Assembly: GCA_964059195.1 (NCBI GenBank)
Contig: CAXKWD010000008.1
Coordinates: forward strand, 41,407,502-41,471,501
Direction of reading: 5' to 3'
DNA from: Ectobius pallidus
Taxonomy: Eukaryota > Arthropoda > Insecta > Blattodea > Ectobiidae
Length of the DNA: 64,000 nucleotides
Shown: positions 10,128-20,859 of the stretch, piece after piece
Layout: each line of letters starts with the position of its first letter
How positions within the stretch are numbered: the first letter of the stretch is position 1
Translations under genes and position numbers: made by a program
The notes under the pieces: model-generated
Told to the model about the DNA's origin: nothing
Seen by the model: the letters and a program-made list of their open reading frames with translations, nothing else
Databases searched by the model: none

Positions 10128-11930
10128 AACGCGCACCTCAAGAGTGCCTCTGGACGACCGTTAACTCAGGTCAAAACATTCCTTGGAATGCAGGGGGTTG
10201 GGAAGGATTGTACAGATCGGTTCGAAAACATGCGGTCGAGAGAGCTTAGTATTGCTTGCGTGCGTATCCACTACCCTAGAAGGTAGTAGTGGTCCGGAGT
10301 TGTGATTTATTTGAAAGAATATTTAGTTATATTTGTTTGTGTAGTGTCATTGGATTTGCCTGAAAATGCCACCTATATTATCCAAACTTAATGGTAAAGT
10401 CGTGCATAGCCAAATAACATGAGAGGTAGTGTATAATGTCCTAAACTTTATGGATAGTGAAGCTAAAAATGGCGAAGTCTTAATCCCTCTAAGAAAAGTA
10501 CAGGAAAGGACAGCTTCTGCCACGGGTGTAGGCCTACGTAAGATACGTAAAATTAAAAATGAAGGAGAAAAACTGACGTCCGCTGCAACGTCTCCATCGT
10601 ACGTTCAGTACGCCTAATAAAAAGCGTAACTGTAAAAAACCAGTGACGGGGCTAGATAATTTTGATGAATGTGCTGTAAGACGAATAGTACATAATTTCT
10701 ATAAGACTGAAAAATGCGTTCCAACTGTAGAAACACTTCGTGAAAAACTAAAGGAGGAGATAAATTACGAGGGCGGGAAAACGAGTCTAAGGAAAATTTT
10801 GCGTAATTTAGGATTCAGGTGGAGGAAAACAAAAACAAAAAGAAAAATATTAATAGAAAAACACGATATCAGGGAAACACGAATTTCTTTTCTGAGAAAT
10901 ATTGCAAAATATAGAAAAGAAGGAAGACCTATTGTTTATATGGACGAAACGTATATTCTTTCTTCTCACGTAACTGGAAATTCATGGAATGGTGACACTA
11001 ATGAAGGCCTACATCAACCAATTTCGAAAGGTGAACGTTTAATTATAGTTAACGCTGGGGGTTAGAATGGCTTTATTCCGAATGCACTTTTGATATGGAA
11101 GTCAACACAAGCCAGTGGAGACTACCATCATCAAATGAATGCTACAAATTTTGAAAAGTGGTTACTTTAAAAACTTATACCAAATCTGAGGCCAAATTCT
11201 GTTCGCATTGTAGACAATGCACCATATCATAATGTGCAAGTTGATAAAGCCCCAAATTCAAATAGCAAAAAGTGTGATATGATTGCCTGGCTTCATGAAC
11301 AAAATATTGATTTTGATGAAAGCATTCTCAAACCACAATTATACAAAATTATTTTGTTGCATAAACCAGCACAAAAGAAATTCTCTATGGATCGGATATG
11401 CGCTCCTTACGGTCATTCTGTACTTCGTCTCCCCCCGTATCATCCGGATTTAAATCCAATAGAAAGAATCTGGGCTGAAATGAAACAGTATGTTGGTGTT
11501 AGAAATACCACGTTTAAAACGCAACATGTTAGACAGTTATGCGAAGAAAAGTTTAGTACAATGGATGATGCATGGAAACCGCTTTGTGAAAGCGTAAAAA
11601 GGCTAGAAAATATCTATATGGAAAATGAAGGTATCATCGACTCAGTTGTAGATCAATTAATTGTAACATTAGGCGAAGTGAATAGTGATGAAAGCAGTAG
11701 TGATAATAACGCTAGCTCCAGTGATGATAGTGATAGTAACTAAGGAAGGCAGATGGTATCAATTTCGCTGTGACCTGCACTGGTGAGTTTTCTTCTCATT
11801 TAACTTAAAGAACTAATGTTTTTGTTATGACATGCATGCATGAGGAACTTGCAACCAACCCCTCCCGTCATCTTCTGGCGGCCGTGGTTTTGTGACGTGG
11901 CAGACCGGCAGACCTTAGGTGCGCGATCTG
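10128..11930 (+). mobile_element. IS630/Tc1/mariner element of the DD82E (Sailor-like) type
   Basis: Limits are approximate. A GCGCACCT-containing stretch at 10137-10144 recurs inverted at about 11914-11921 in a similar context (ACAGANCGCGCACCT), which may be the terminal repeat. I could not confirm TA duplications. The interior is a decayed transposase gene (10366-11743). Confidence 0.5.
10366..11743 (+). pseudogene. DD82E-type transposase (DDE_3 fold), broken
   Basis: The ATG at 10366 starts a helix-turn-helix region (EAKNGEVLIPLRKVQER ... GLRKIRKIKNEG), a family feature for DNA binding. The catalytic core shows D1 in VYMDETYI (about 10937), D2 in IVDNAPYHN (codon 11213-11215) and the glutamate in LPPYHPDLNPIE (codon 11462-11464). 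D2 and E are 83 codons apart, so 82 residues lie between them. Tc1 and mariner have 34; 82 is the published signature of the DD82E/Sailor family. The C-terminus is acidic and serine-rich. Damage: in-frame stops at 10420, 11063 and 11168 and a frame change between 10617 and 10643. Confidence 0.78.
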
Positions 11931-12109
11931 TACTTAGGTTTAGCCCTATCACTTGGTTAAAATCTGACATATAGAGCTTTGATGTCCTTCTTTGGAGAAA
12001 TCAAAATGAACTAGTCTGGTATACTGGGTGTTAGCTATCACTTCCGCCAATTAACATCAGCAGGATCATGTGTCCGGTTTTCTTGTGTTTATGAAGGGTG
12101 TCACACCAG

Positions 12110-12300
12110 ATGCCATTAATTTTCTATCCATCTTCCCTGTTAATGTTGTACGGATCCTTCATGATTTCTATGGCTTCTTTTATTAATCAAGGAAACTTCT
12201 TTTTTCATCATTTATTAATTTTGTGTTATTAAACTGGATGCTGTGGCCGGTTTCTACTGAATGCTGGGCAATTGCGAATTTGTCTGGCCTAGAGGACCAA
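12110..12300 (-). pseudogene. GIY-YIG endonuclease fragment of a Penelope-like element
   Basis: On the minus strand, one frame reads RPDKFAIAQHSVETGHSI and, after a frame change and stops near 12180, another reads IKEAIEIMKDPYNINREDG. Both match the C-terminal GIY-YIG-associated region of Penelope-like retroelements (K-A-x-AEHS...GH-x-I, then REAIEI...P-NNINREDG). This domain nicks target DNA in Penelope transposition. Only the domain's C-terminal part is left, with stops, so it is a relic. No reverse-transcriptase part is seen next to it. Confidence 0.68.
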
Positions 12301-12309
12301 TGAAAAGTG

Positions 12310-13900
12310 GACTTGAATCCAATTAAATCATGCAAACTTTTTCAGGTTAATCAAATGAAAAAAAGAATCAACACATAAATTTAACATTAGTTATTAATTC
12401 TTAAGGCTTCCAGCCTGTTTAAATGATTTGAAATATATGAAAAACACAAAATTTACACTTAAAACACTTGAAGGAATAAAAATATGATACGAAATTATTG
12501 AATTAATGCACTGCCCAGATTTCTGCTTAGTGTGGTGCAGTACTGTTCAAATTTCTTCTTGATATACCTTGTATTTGAAGTTGATGTTCAGTAGTAATTA
12601 CTTGCAGTTAGTGCTTGTAGTAATTGCTTGTTATATAGGATGATGAACACTCAAGTAATTTTAATTAAAGGTCACCAATTGTGAATATTGTAGATGTATA
12701 AAATGTCACTGTATTGAAATAATGACACTTTGTATTGAATAAATAACCCACTTTAAGGTCTTGTGATGTGAAAGATTGAAAGGCTAGAATTACTTGCTAG
12801 AATTTAGTAGAATTGTTACTAAATTGACAAGACTTCCCACGCTACAAGACGAAGCACAAAAGATATGTTGATTCAATCAAATTTACATGGCTTCTGACTT
12901 TACGCTGCGAAGCACCGCAGATAAATGCTCTCGTTTAGATGAACATGGCTTTTGGCCACGACCAGTGATATGTTGTCATGTCTAGATGCAGATTATTTTT
13001 TGGTGACAGTAAGGGGTCCTAATCGTATATGACTAATGTAATTACACAGTAAAGTAATTACGTCATCTAATGTTATTGGTTGACAACTTTCGATGACATC
13101 AACCACTAAAGAGGGATAATTGTTTTATCAATACAGAATTACCATTTTCACAAATAAATATTACTAAAATGCAGACAAAAGAATCATTTTTATAACTTAA
13201 CAAAAACAAATTCCTATGTTTAAATAGTGCAATATACGATACGCCTAACTTAATATAACTTCAGGACACATAAATTGTTTCATTGAGAACTTTATAAACC
13301 ATTTAGTAATTTTCATTACTAATGCAAGGACGACACACTTTTAAATTGCTAATAGTAGAATTAATAAAAATCGTTCCCAATATATATTGGGCTAATTACC
13401 AGTGTTTTAATCTACTAATCAAATTTGAATAATATGTCGTGAAAATAGTAAAAATAACAATTTAATGAAAGCTAGTGACGTTAATGATATTTAGTGGAAA
13501 ACTCCTAAGTTGGCAGCAGAGTGCTCCATGACTCGTGGAGGAATTTCAATTAATAATGAATCGCGAAAGTCGCCATGTTGGCTACAACAACGAACAAACA
13601 AATGACTGTCGATATAATGCAACATTGAGTTATATGAAACATTTTTACAATGAATATAAATTGGTAAGCCAAGGTGCATGAAAATACTTATTAAACATTA
13701 ATAACATTTTTTAGATAGGCAATAAAAAATAGGCAACGTGAAAATAATACATATTAAATATATGAATAACATAACCTCAAATTCGGTAGGACGGTACATC
13801 TATTGATTAGCACAATGGCCAAGGAGAAACAGTAAAAAAATATTTGTTATTGTGAGGTGCTACACAAAAGTTCCCTAAGTTCATGAGTAGCGAAAGACTA
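12310..13900. other. No gene recognised
   Basis: AT-rich sequence with no conserved coding frame, splice-bounded exon or clear repeat. The short minus-strand frame at 13491-13679 has no recognisable content. Confidence 0.4.
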
Positions 13901-15206
13901 ATGGCCGAGTGCACCAATCTCGGTATTCAGAATACCACGGTAAAGTTGCTTAGTTTACCCTGGTAAAGTCATATTTTCGTTGCATCGTGCTCGGTTTCGA
14001 CTTTTACCGCGGTAAGATGCAAACCGGCCGTGAAGGAGCTGTAAAGTGAGAAAACCGCTGTTTTCTTTCCAAGATGGAGATCAGCGTAATGTATCATATT
14101 TATGATATCTAGGCCAAAAGCTAATTGAATATAAAGAATAATGAGAGACAGGTGGGATCTATTTGAAGAATGAACGATGGTGCATATCTTTGCAAATACT
14201 GTGCTGTAACATCGATTGAAATTACCTTCCTTTCTTACCTCAACTAAACCAGGTCCATCGAGTAGGCTAGTGGGCGTAACCACGATTAGTACGATTATTA
14301 CAGTATTTATGGTGTTTGAATTCAAACTTTCAATTCAGACGACATATATATGCAATATAATAATCCATTTTATCCTTATGAACATTTATTACTGAACAAT
14401 AAGGCAAGAAATAAATGAAATATGGAAAACCTGTGGGCCTAGGCCAACTTTGCAATGAATGGCTACATGCATCACTATATAGCCTATTTACCGGTATATA
14501 GTGTATGTAATCAATTTATCATACTTGCACACACACACGAACATAATTATAACAGCCCTTTCATGGCTATGTAGATGATTTTGCACCTAAAATTTCCACT
14601 AGTCGAACGGGAATAAAACTGAGTATGTCGAACTCAGAACAGAGATTTCATGGTGTTGCTTTGCCTTAGATTGCACAGGTGTGAGAATTATTCTTTAAAA
14701 CGTAAATGTTATTTTATTGAAATGTACAGACAGGTGGGATCTATTTGAAGAATGAACGATGGTACATATATTTGCAAATGTTGTATGTAACATAGATTGA
14801 AATGACCTCATCCAAACCAGGTCCATCCAGTAGGCGTAATCAACTGATTTTCACGATCGTTACAGTATCTATGGTGTTTGAATTCAAAGTCAGACATATA
14901 TATCCAATATAATATTCCATTTTATCCTTACGAACATTTATTATTGAACAATAAGGCAAAAAATAAATGAAATTTGGCCTATAGACGAGCCACCGTGACT
15001 GGAAGACGTGCAGAGAAAGAGCGAACCTAGCGGCCATGGAAGAAACCAACACAAACCAACACAAAATTTCTCCATGGGAGAAATTCATAGCAGAGTAACC
15101 GCGATATTTTAGCAATGGTGCACAGAGATTTTGAAAATACCCCGGTATTACGTTTACCGCGGTAACGAAACGGCTGAGAAAACCGGAGAATGGTGCACTC
15201 GGGCAT
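13901..15206. mobile_element. 1.3 kb inverted-repeat DNA element with TACC-NN-GGTA sites
   Basis: The ends 13901-13923 and 15184-15206 are imperfect inverted repeats (core CCGAGTGCACCA). Inside each end lie palindromes of the form TACC-NN-GGTA: 13933, 13956 and 14005 on the left, 15138 and 15155 on the right. Two of them read TTACCGCGGTAA. The interior contains a direct duplication but no transposase-like frame, so the element is non-autonomous. No clear target duplication was found, so the superfamily is open. Confidence 0.55.
14148..14976. repeat. Internal direct duplication inside the 13901-15206 element
   Basis: The segment at about 14148-14441 (starting ACAGGTGGGATCTATTTGAA) recurs at about 14730-14976 with small indels. 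Both copies share the GAATTCAAA stretch and the AAGGCAAGAAATAAATGAAA-like end. It is a spaced, not adjacent, direct repeat. Confidence 0.75.
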
Positions 15207-15439
15207 AAGAGGTACTACAAGAAAATGCCGCTAAGTGACAAATTATACATCTCTTGTGAGTCAATGTGCCAAATGGATTCATTATAAGTGAATGCAATTA
15301 GTATTTGTCAGGTTTTTTATGTTGTTGCATATTGCTAACATTGCAATGTTTCATAATGTTGGACATTAGGGATTAGCATTTCTATTAAAAGTTGTGTTTC
15401 TAACTCAGGTGAAATGTTGCAGACATGCACGATATATTA

Positions 15440-15762
15440 AAAATAGGATTTGAAGAAGATGCTCTAGGCCAGACACCTCTGAATGGTTCAAGTGGTTTGA
15501 AAATGGTCGAATATTAGTAGAAGGTATTTAACTGACATTACACCCGAAAATGTCACTGCTCTTCAGACTGTGATCTTGCGGGATAATAAACAGACCATCA
15601 AAGACTTTGTTGGATTATCATATGGCACATGCCTGAGGATATTGTTCGATGAACTGAACATGAGAAGTAATATGGCAAGTTCGTTCTGCGATCACTGAGT
15701 GCTAGCTCAACTAGCATCACCTGTGAATCTGCAGGGATCTTCAGAATCAGCTTCACGATAAC
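15440..15762 (+). pseudogene. Mariner-type transposase N-terminal HTH fragment
   Basis: The plus-strand reading gives W-F-K-W-F-ENGR, then after frame changes TPENVTALQTVILRDNKQTI, then GLSYGTCLRILFDELNMR. These match the paired helix-turn-helix region of mariner transposases (WFKRFKEGR...NV-x-x-V...LSYGTC-x-x-IL-x-x-LNM). The catalytic domain is absent. The fragment ends near the expected start of the catalytic core, around a VLAQL-like stretch. It is a relic. Confidence 0.6.
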
Positions 15763-17159
15763 CTAGACTTCCTTTCCAAGGTTGTCACAGGTTTTTTCAA
15801 GTTTGAAACAAAAATGTACTTAAACACATGGTCTTCTCACATGTGATTATGAAAGTAAGCAAAATGCAATAATGGAAAAACGCTCGCAAATCCTAAATCC
15901 ATTGTTCCGTCACAAGATATGAGTTTATGTTATCCCTATGTATAACTGGTATTACTATCAAGTACATGTTTTCTTTATTTAAAAGTTTTGGTTAATGTTT
16001 TAAGAAGTATTTTCATGCCGGAGACGTATATTTGACTTACCAATTTATATGGCGTTAAAATGTAAATTTACAGTAATTTGGGAATGATTAAATCATAAAA
16101 ACATCATGCGATTCATTTGTTGAATTTAATTGAAGTTTTCTCCTCTATGCAATTAGAGCCAGGCTGCCAAAAATTTCAGATTGCCACTAAATCTCACTAA
16201 TATCACTAGATCTTAATAAATTGCCGTTTTTACTATTTTTTCGACATGGTATTGTTGGAATATTGCTTATTCTGCCTAGATAAATAATTATTCTTGTTTG
16301 GCTATTTATGTCGTCAAGCAAGGTTTTTTAGCCAATCCGACGTATTATGTGATGTGTCAATACTTTTGATATAAAAGGGGTTCGTGCCCTCCCAGCGTTC
16401 TAGTCTGCCCACGGTGTCAAGACGGCCGATTGATGTCCGTGCGGAGGCTCATAACATCACCTCTCTTTGTTACCATGTGGTTCACCTACATCAATAATAT
16501 TACCGTGAATATGTGCGGCACAGTGTATAGACACGCACGTTGTTGAAACATAATCTCAAACTTCTTCAGTCAACACATGCGGTTATAATTCCATCAGCAT
16601 GGCGTTCACAAATCATCGAGCATTTGCTCAGTGCTTTCTTACATCATTTCCAGTAACTACGACCTGCGGGTCACAGAACTCCAGGGTTGTGTTAAATCTG
16701 TGAAGTTAATCAACAATAACTTCATATTTTTTCAACATATTCAAAAGCCCACTGATACTTGCTTTGTGAATCGATCTACATATTCGAAGGCCCATCGATA
16801 TTTACTGTGTGAATATCAGCATACGTAACCACAAACCTATCGTTGCTTGTGAAATTACTTTATATAACCTACACGTTTCAACAAACTTTTTTATTAGCAA
16901 GAGACTCAAGTCGATCCACACATCGCGTTCCATAACCTCAAACTGCATTTGAAGTACATGCAACATTATCATCGATCATTGCAGTGACACATCCATACAT
17001 GAGATTTGGTGGTGAGCCTGGCAGTACTGTAAGGCGACTTCATGCAACATTTTCGTCGAGCACTGCAGTGACACACATCCATACCAAATTTTTTTGTGGA
17101 TGTGCCTGAGAGCATTATAAGGTGATTGTGCATTCAACACATTATCATCCGTTAAATAC
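15763..17159. other. No gene recognised; promoter-like TATA block at 16371
   Basis: The stretch has no conserved coding frame. At 16371-16380 GATATAAAAGGGGTTCG resembles a TATA box followed by a GC-richer leader (16380-16460), as in an old promoter or LTR, but no LTR pair is visible. Around 16741-16850 there is a loose repetition of a roughly 55 bp unit with CCCAYYGATAYTT cores. Confidence 0.3.
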
Positions 17160-18175
17160 AAAGACGTTCTATATATATACCTAGACTTACAATGTCCGAC
17201 GCAGAAGTGGCTAAAATTGAACAACTCGCGCATCCGCCATCTTTTGGGGATGTGTCAACCTTCTGACATACTACTGAATGTAAACAGAGAGACTTGTTGT
17301 ATATTAAAGTAACGAAATGTAAGCTTAGAATTACAGCTTTTGCGTTTATTTTGTTATCATGTGCTATTTCATAATTACATGAAGTGTAGTGAGTTATAAT
17401 ACAGTGGTTATTACTGCGGATACATTCCAATATCGTAGGACACGTGGGTTGCTTAGAATTTATATTTTTATGCTTTGTGTTTCAATCTTTCCGTGTGCTT
17501 TATAGTGTTCCTGGGATTACTAAAAGTATGGAACATTCTTGTGCTGCATACAACTGCACTAATCATCGTAAGAAGGATTCGGGATTTATTTTCACTAGTA
17601 AGTAATATAATTATAGATTAGGTGCGGCGTTATATTTTGGAATGGAACAAAACTTTATTTTTTTCAAAGGGATGTACTATTATAGGACTATATTCTACAG
17701 GTTGTGAACAATAATTTTAAATTTGATATTTTAATGACTAATGACTTTCCATAAAATGACAGAGATTATTATAAAATATTGAAACAGTTTGTAATTTTTT
17801 TATTTGGTAAGGGAATGTTTGGGGTTACATGTGTCCTTAGGAATAACAGAAAAATATAATGTTAGGTTTCCTCTTCAAAATCCTGAACAATTAAAGAAAT
17901 GGTTATTGGCTGTAAGACGTGAGAAATTTAACCCAACAGATTCTGCTCAGGTCGTTTCTGGAAGTCTAATGGCAACAGGCATCTTAAACCAGATGCAGTT
18001 CCTTCTGTGTTTAATTTTCCTCCTCATCTTACAAATGTAACCACGGTTATACTTTAAGTAATAGGCCTTTTAAAATGCTATTATATGTCTATTTAAAGAT
18101 ATCAAACAACTGGCAATTTATAGCATATGTTTGCTTGTATAGCCTAGTACAAACTGCCAAATCTCAATGGATCCA
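17160..18175 (+). repeat. Long direct duplication, copy 1 (partner 27357-28170)
   Basis: The two regions align from the TATATACCTAGACTTACAAT-type start (about 17175) through the THAP exons to TGCTTGTATAGCCTA and beyond. Identity is high by eye, and copy 1 is longer because of extra intron sequence after 17640. Both are on the same strand, 10.2 kb apart. Confidence 0.85.
17528..18048 (+). pseudogene. THAP zinc-finger domain, copy 1 (two exons)
   Basis: Exon 1 starts at the ATG 17528 and reads MEHSCAAYNCTNHRKKDSG then FIFT, ending at a GTAAGT donor near 17598. After an acceptor TGTTAG at 17865 the frame reads FPLQNPEQLKKWLLAVRREK. A later frame gives LKPDAVPSVFNFP (about 17990-18030). C-x4-C-x-N..., F-P-L, W and the closing A-V-P-S-V-F-x-F-P are the hallmarks of the THAP domain, a DNA-binding finger seen in P-element transposases, domesticated proteins and other DNA transposons. 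A frameshift separates the middle from the AVPSVF motif. No transposase domain follows, so its origin is unresolved. Confidence 0.7.
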
Positions 18176-18217
18176 TACTCAACATTGTTATAATACTATC
18201 TATAGGCCTATGAATAT

Positions 18218-18483
18218 TCAGGATTATTATTTTTAGTTAATAAATTAATATATTATTTCAGATTGAACAAGAAATAGTCCGACATCACCTCCCTAAATCA
18301 ATTTTATTTAGGCCTATGAACCAATAGGTGAGCACTGGATCGTATGGTCAGGACTATTATTTTTAATTAATAAGTTATATTAATATATTGTTTTAGATTG
18401 AACAAGAAAATAGTCCGACATCACCTCTCTAAATCAATTCTATTTAGGCCTATGAACCAATAGGTGAGCATTAGATTATATGG
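18218..18483 (+). repeat. Tandem duplication of about 130 bp (two units)
   Basis: Units start at 18218 and 18348, both with TCAGGAYTATTATTTTTA. They include a TTTYAGATTGAACAAGAAA segment that looks like a splice acceptor plus exon start, and end near AGGTGAGCAYT, which looks like a donor. If transcribed it would be a duplicated exon, but no protein family is recognised. Confidence 0.8.
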
Positions 18484-19440
18484 TTTTAATTTAATTTCTT
18501 TACATTTTATTTAATTATAATTGCATTCATTCACTTAATCAACACATATTTCATGAATCCGAATGGCTATGTCCAAAGTTCTCTACGCAATTTATATTAT
18601 TCACGAAAATTACTGACAAACTACTGGGAATGTCAAGATAGGCCTATGATCTTGTTATTGCGTCCACATGCGACAAATGCAGGTAATTACGCTTAGTTCT
18701 TACATTTATTTATAATAATATTACTCTCAACTCATGTTTTATTAATTTTTTCGTTATTTATGAGATTAAATACTGGTTGGTTTATGATAGAATGTCTTTG
18801 GGTTTATGTTTCCTATTACGTTTAACAGCTGTATGTCGTCTGCTAAATGATTTCTTACCAATAAGATGGCGGCGAGCGACCTCTTCTATTTGGAGCCATT
18901 TCACGCCGTCTGCGCAGCTGGCGGTGTGGGAACTTGGTTAAATATATTGAGTTACACATCCACACATAATCTAAAAGTAGGTTAGCTCTCAAAGAACAGT
19001 GTCATTTCAACACAATGATACATCCACATAATAATATACATAACTGTTGACTTCAGATAAATTTGATATCCATCAACATCATTTTATAAATAATTACTAC
19101 AAAACATTACTACAATTTCTACAAACAATCATTTGCAAGAATATCAACAATTTCCTGGACAGTATCAGCAAGCAGAAGAGTGTATTCAAGAACAGTACAA
19201 GAGTTCTATTTATATCTTACAAGGAACCCATCACTACCCTCATATTGAATCATGCCTCAATATTTTTCATGGGTCATCTAGATGCTGTAAGAAGTCCATG
19301 CTCCAAAAATTAGCTGTTGTTTTCAACAGCAAGTACCCTAAATCGAACCTGGAAAATGTCGGGTCGAAGCAGTGTAGTGGGAGAAGTTGGACAATCCTTA
19401 TTTGCAGTTCGAAGTTCCAGATGCATGGAGACGATTGACC
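18484..19440. other. No gene recognised; downstream flank of the pogo-like transposase
   Basis: It contains AT-rich sequence and a GC-rich patch at 18860-18945 (AAGATGGCGGCGAGCGACC) without a recognisable frame. From about 19200 it is homologous, inverted, to 23453-23534 joined to 26084-26165, and so marks the 3' flank of a pogo-like element. The frames at 19047-19438 are chance. Confidence 0.4.
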
Positions 19441-19447
19441 ATCCATG

Positions 19448-20853
19448 TTAGTGTCTTGCAGGGTCGAAAACAAAACAGAAGTGACTGGTGTTGATGAAGT
19501 GATTAAAACGCAAGTTCATTTGGCACCATGCACACCAAAATATAATCGTGTCATTATCACATTCTTCTTCACATGTTTTCACATTTGTCTGTAGACAGAA
19601 TTTGACAGGTTCAATGAATTCGGGGGGTCGCTGCGTTGTATACTTGGTTGCAAACCATGAATATTTAATCATGTCCTGGAACCGCGAGGAAGAAATTTGG
19701 TAATGAATAAAAGACTGCATTTTCAAAATACTGTCCTGTTGAAAAACCTCGAAATTGATGTTCTCATTAGCTGGCAACACTTCAGTCAGACGACGGTAAA
19801 AAAGATTTCCACTGCCGGAAGAACAATTTATCCAAAGGTTGAAGTTTTCCCGTGGTTCCGGGAGGAATCTGCAGAAGTTTGATGGTTTTTCCAGGAGCAA
19901 TATCTTGAAGACATGCAGTGTAATTATAACTTGTCCATGGATCAATGAGTAAAGCACAGTTATTTTCAGAGCAGGGGAAAAAGGCCTCACTAACCAGGAT
20001 CTTTACTTTTTCCCCCATTTTTCCCGATTTAGTTGCTTTCACAATTAAATTATCCGCCTTGAGCATCTGTCTTGAAACTTTAGGATCAAAATTGCCTGTA
20101 TTCTCCTGCAGCACAACAAATACTTTAGGGAAAATAGATCCATCCATACTAATAGTGGGCATAATGGTGTACGAATAGGTCAGCGCACTCACAGATTGTC
20201 CAACAATTTGTACATGTTTCTCCCCAACAAAAGATAACGTCCTTTTTGCTCTTAATTCGCGCTTGAAACCACTCTGATTAGTGTTATAAAGGCAAGAAGA
20301 GGGATAATTTGAAAGATGCTCTTTAGCCGTTTCCAAAAAAATTTCTGCTATTTTATCTCTTTCTTCTTCTTCCTTTACGAATGCCCGTGAAACAAATTTT
20401 GTTATCTTCCTGCTTTTAATTTTATGCAGATTTTTGAAACGGGAGACCCAAGCAGATGATGCACTAAAATCTACTCTTCCAAATAAATAGTTTTCGGAAA
20501 TTTCCAAGGCCCAGAGCTTTAAATCTTCATCAGTTACGTTTCTCATTGCTCTTCTTGCTTCTACAAAGCGAGCAAATAATTTATCGTATATATATTTTTT
20601 TATGCTTCATGGGATTTAAGATCGCAGTTTCCACTTGCATTTTCCAGGTATATAGTTGCCTCACTGATGTCACCAAACGAAATCTGCTGCGAACATTAGA
20701 CAATGAAAGACGCTTCTTCCCACCTTCATTCAACCAGTAAGATACAGCATTTCTCTTATAACTGTACCTAATATTCTCATTTTTTGTTCTCTGCAGGCTG
20801 CAAACATAACTAGAACTAGTGGACTTCGTTGGAGTCACTAGATTCCAACACAA
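19448..20853 (-). pseudogene. Pogo/Tc5-like (DDE_1) transposase, nearly full length but broken
   Basis: From 20853 down: an N-terminal helix-turn-helix region (SYKRNAVSYWLNEGGKKRL), a CENP-B/Tc5-type region (EDLKLWALEISENYLF ... SSAWVSRFKNLHKI), and the DDE_1 core with YNTNQSGF, ALLIDPWTSYNY and IPPGTTGKLQPLD. After a frame change near 19800 the family C-terminus continues (NILKMQ-like SILKMQSFIHYQ, then MIKYSWFATKY and C-x2-C residues near FWCAWCQMNL). The usual motif is NTDQSGF, so the first catalytic aspartate is replaced by asparagine (AAT codon near 20275). Frame changes near 20560 and 19800 also break it. Its function would have been cut-and-paste transposition with TA targets. Confidence 0.8.
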
Positions 20854-20859
20854 GGCTAC

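Noticed and set aside
14840..15115. Transposase gene for the 13901-15206 element
   Set aside because: The minus-strand frame has no conserved motif and overlaps the internal duplication, whose other copy does not keep the frame.
16371..16460. Active promoter
   Set aside because: There is a TATA-like box but no recognisable gene downstream; I keep it only as a note.
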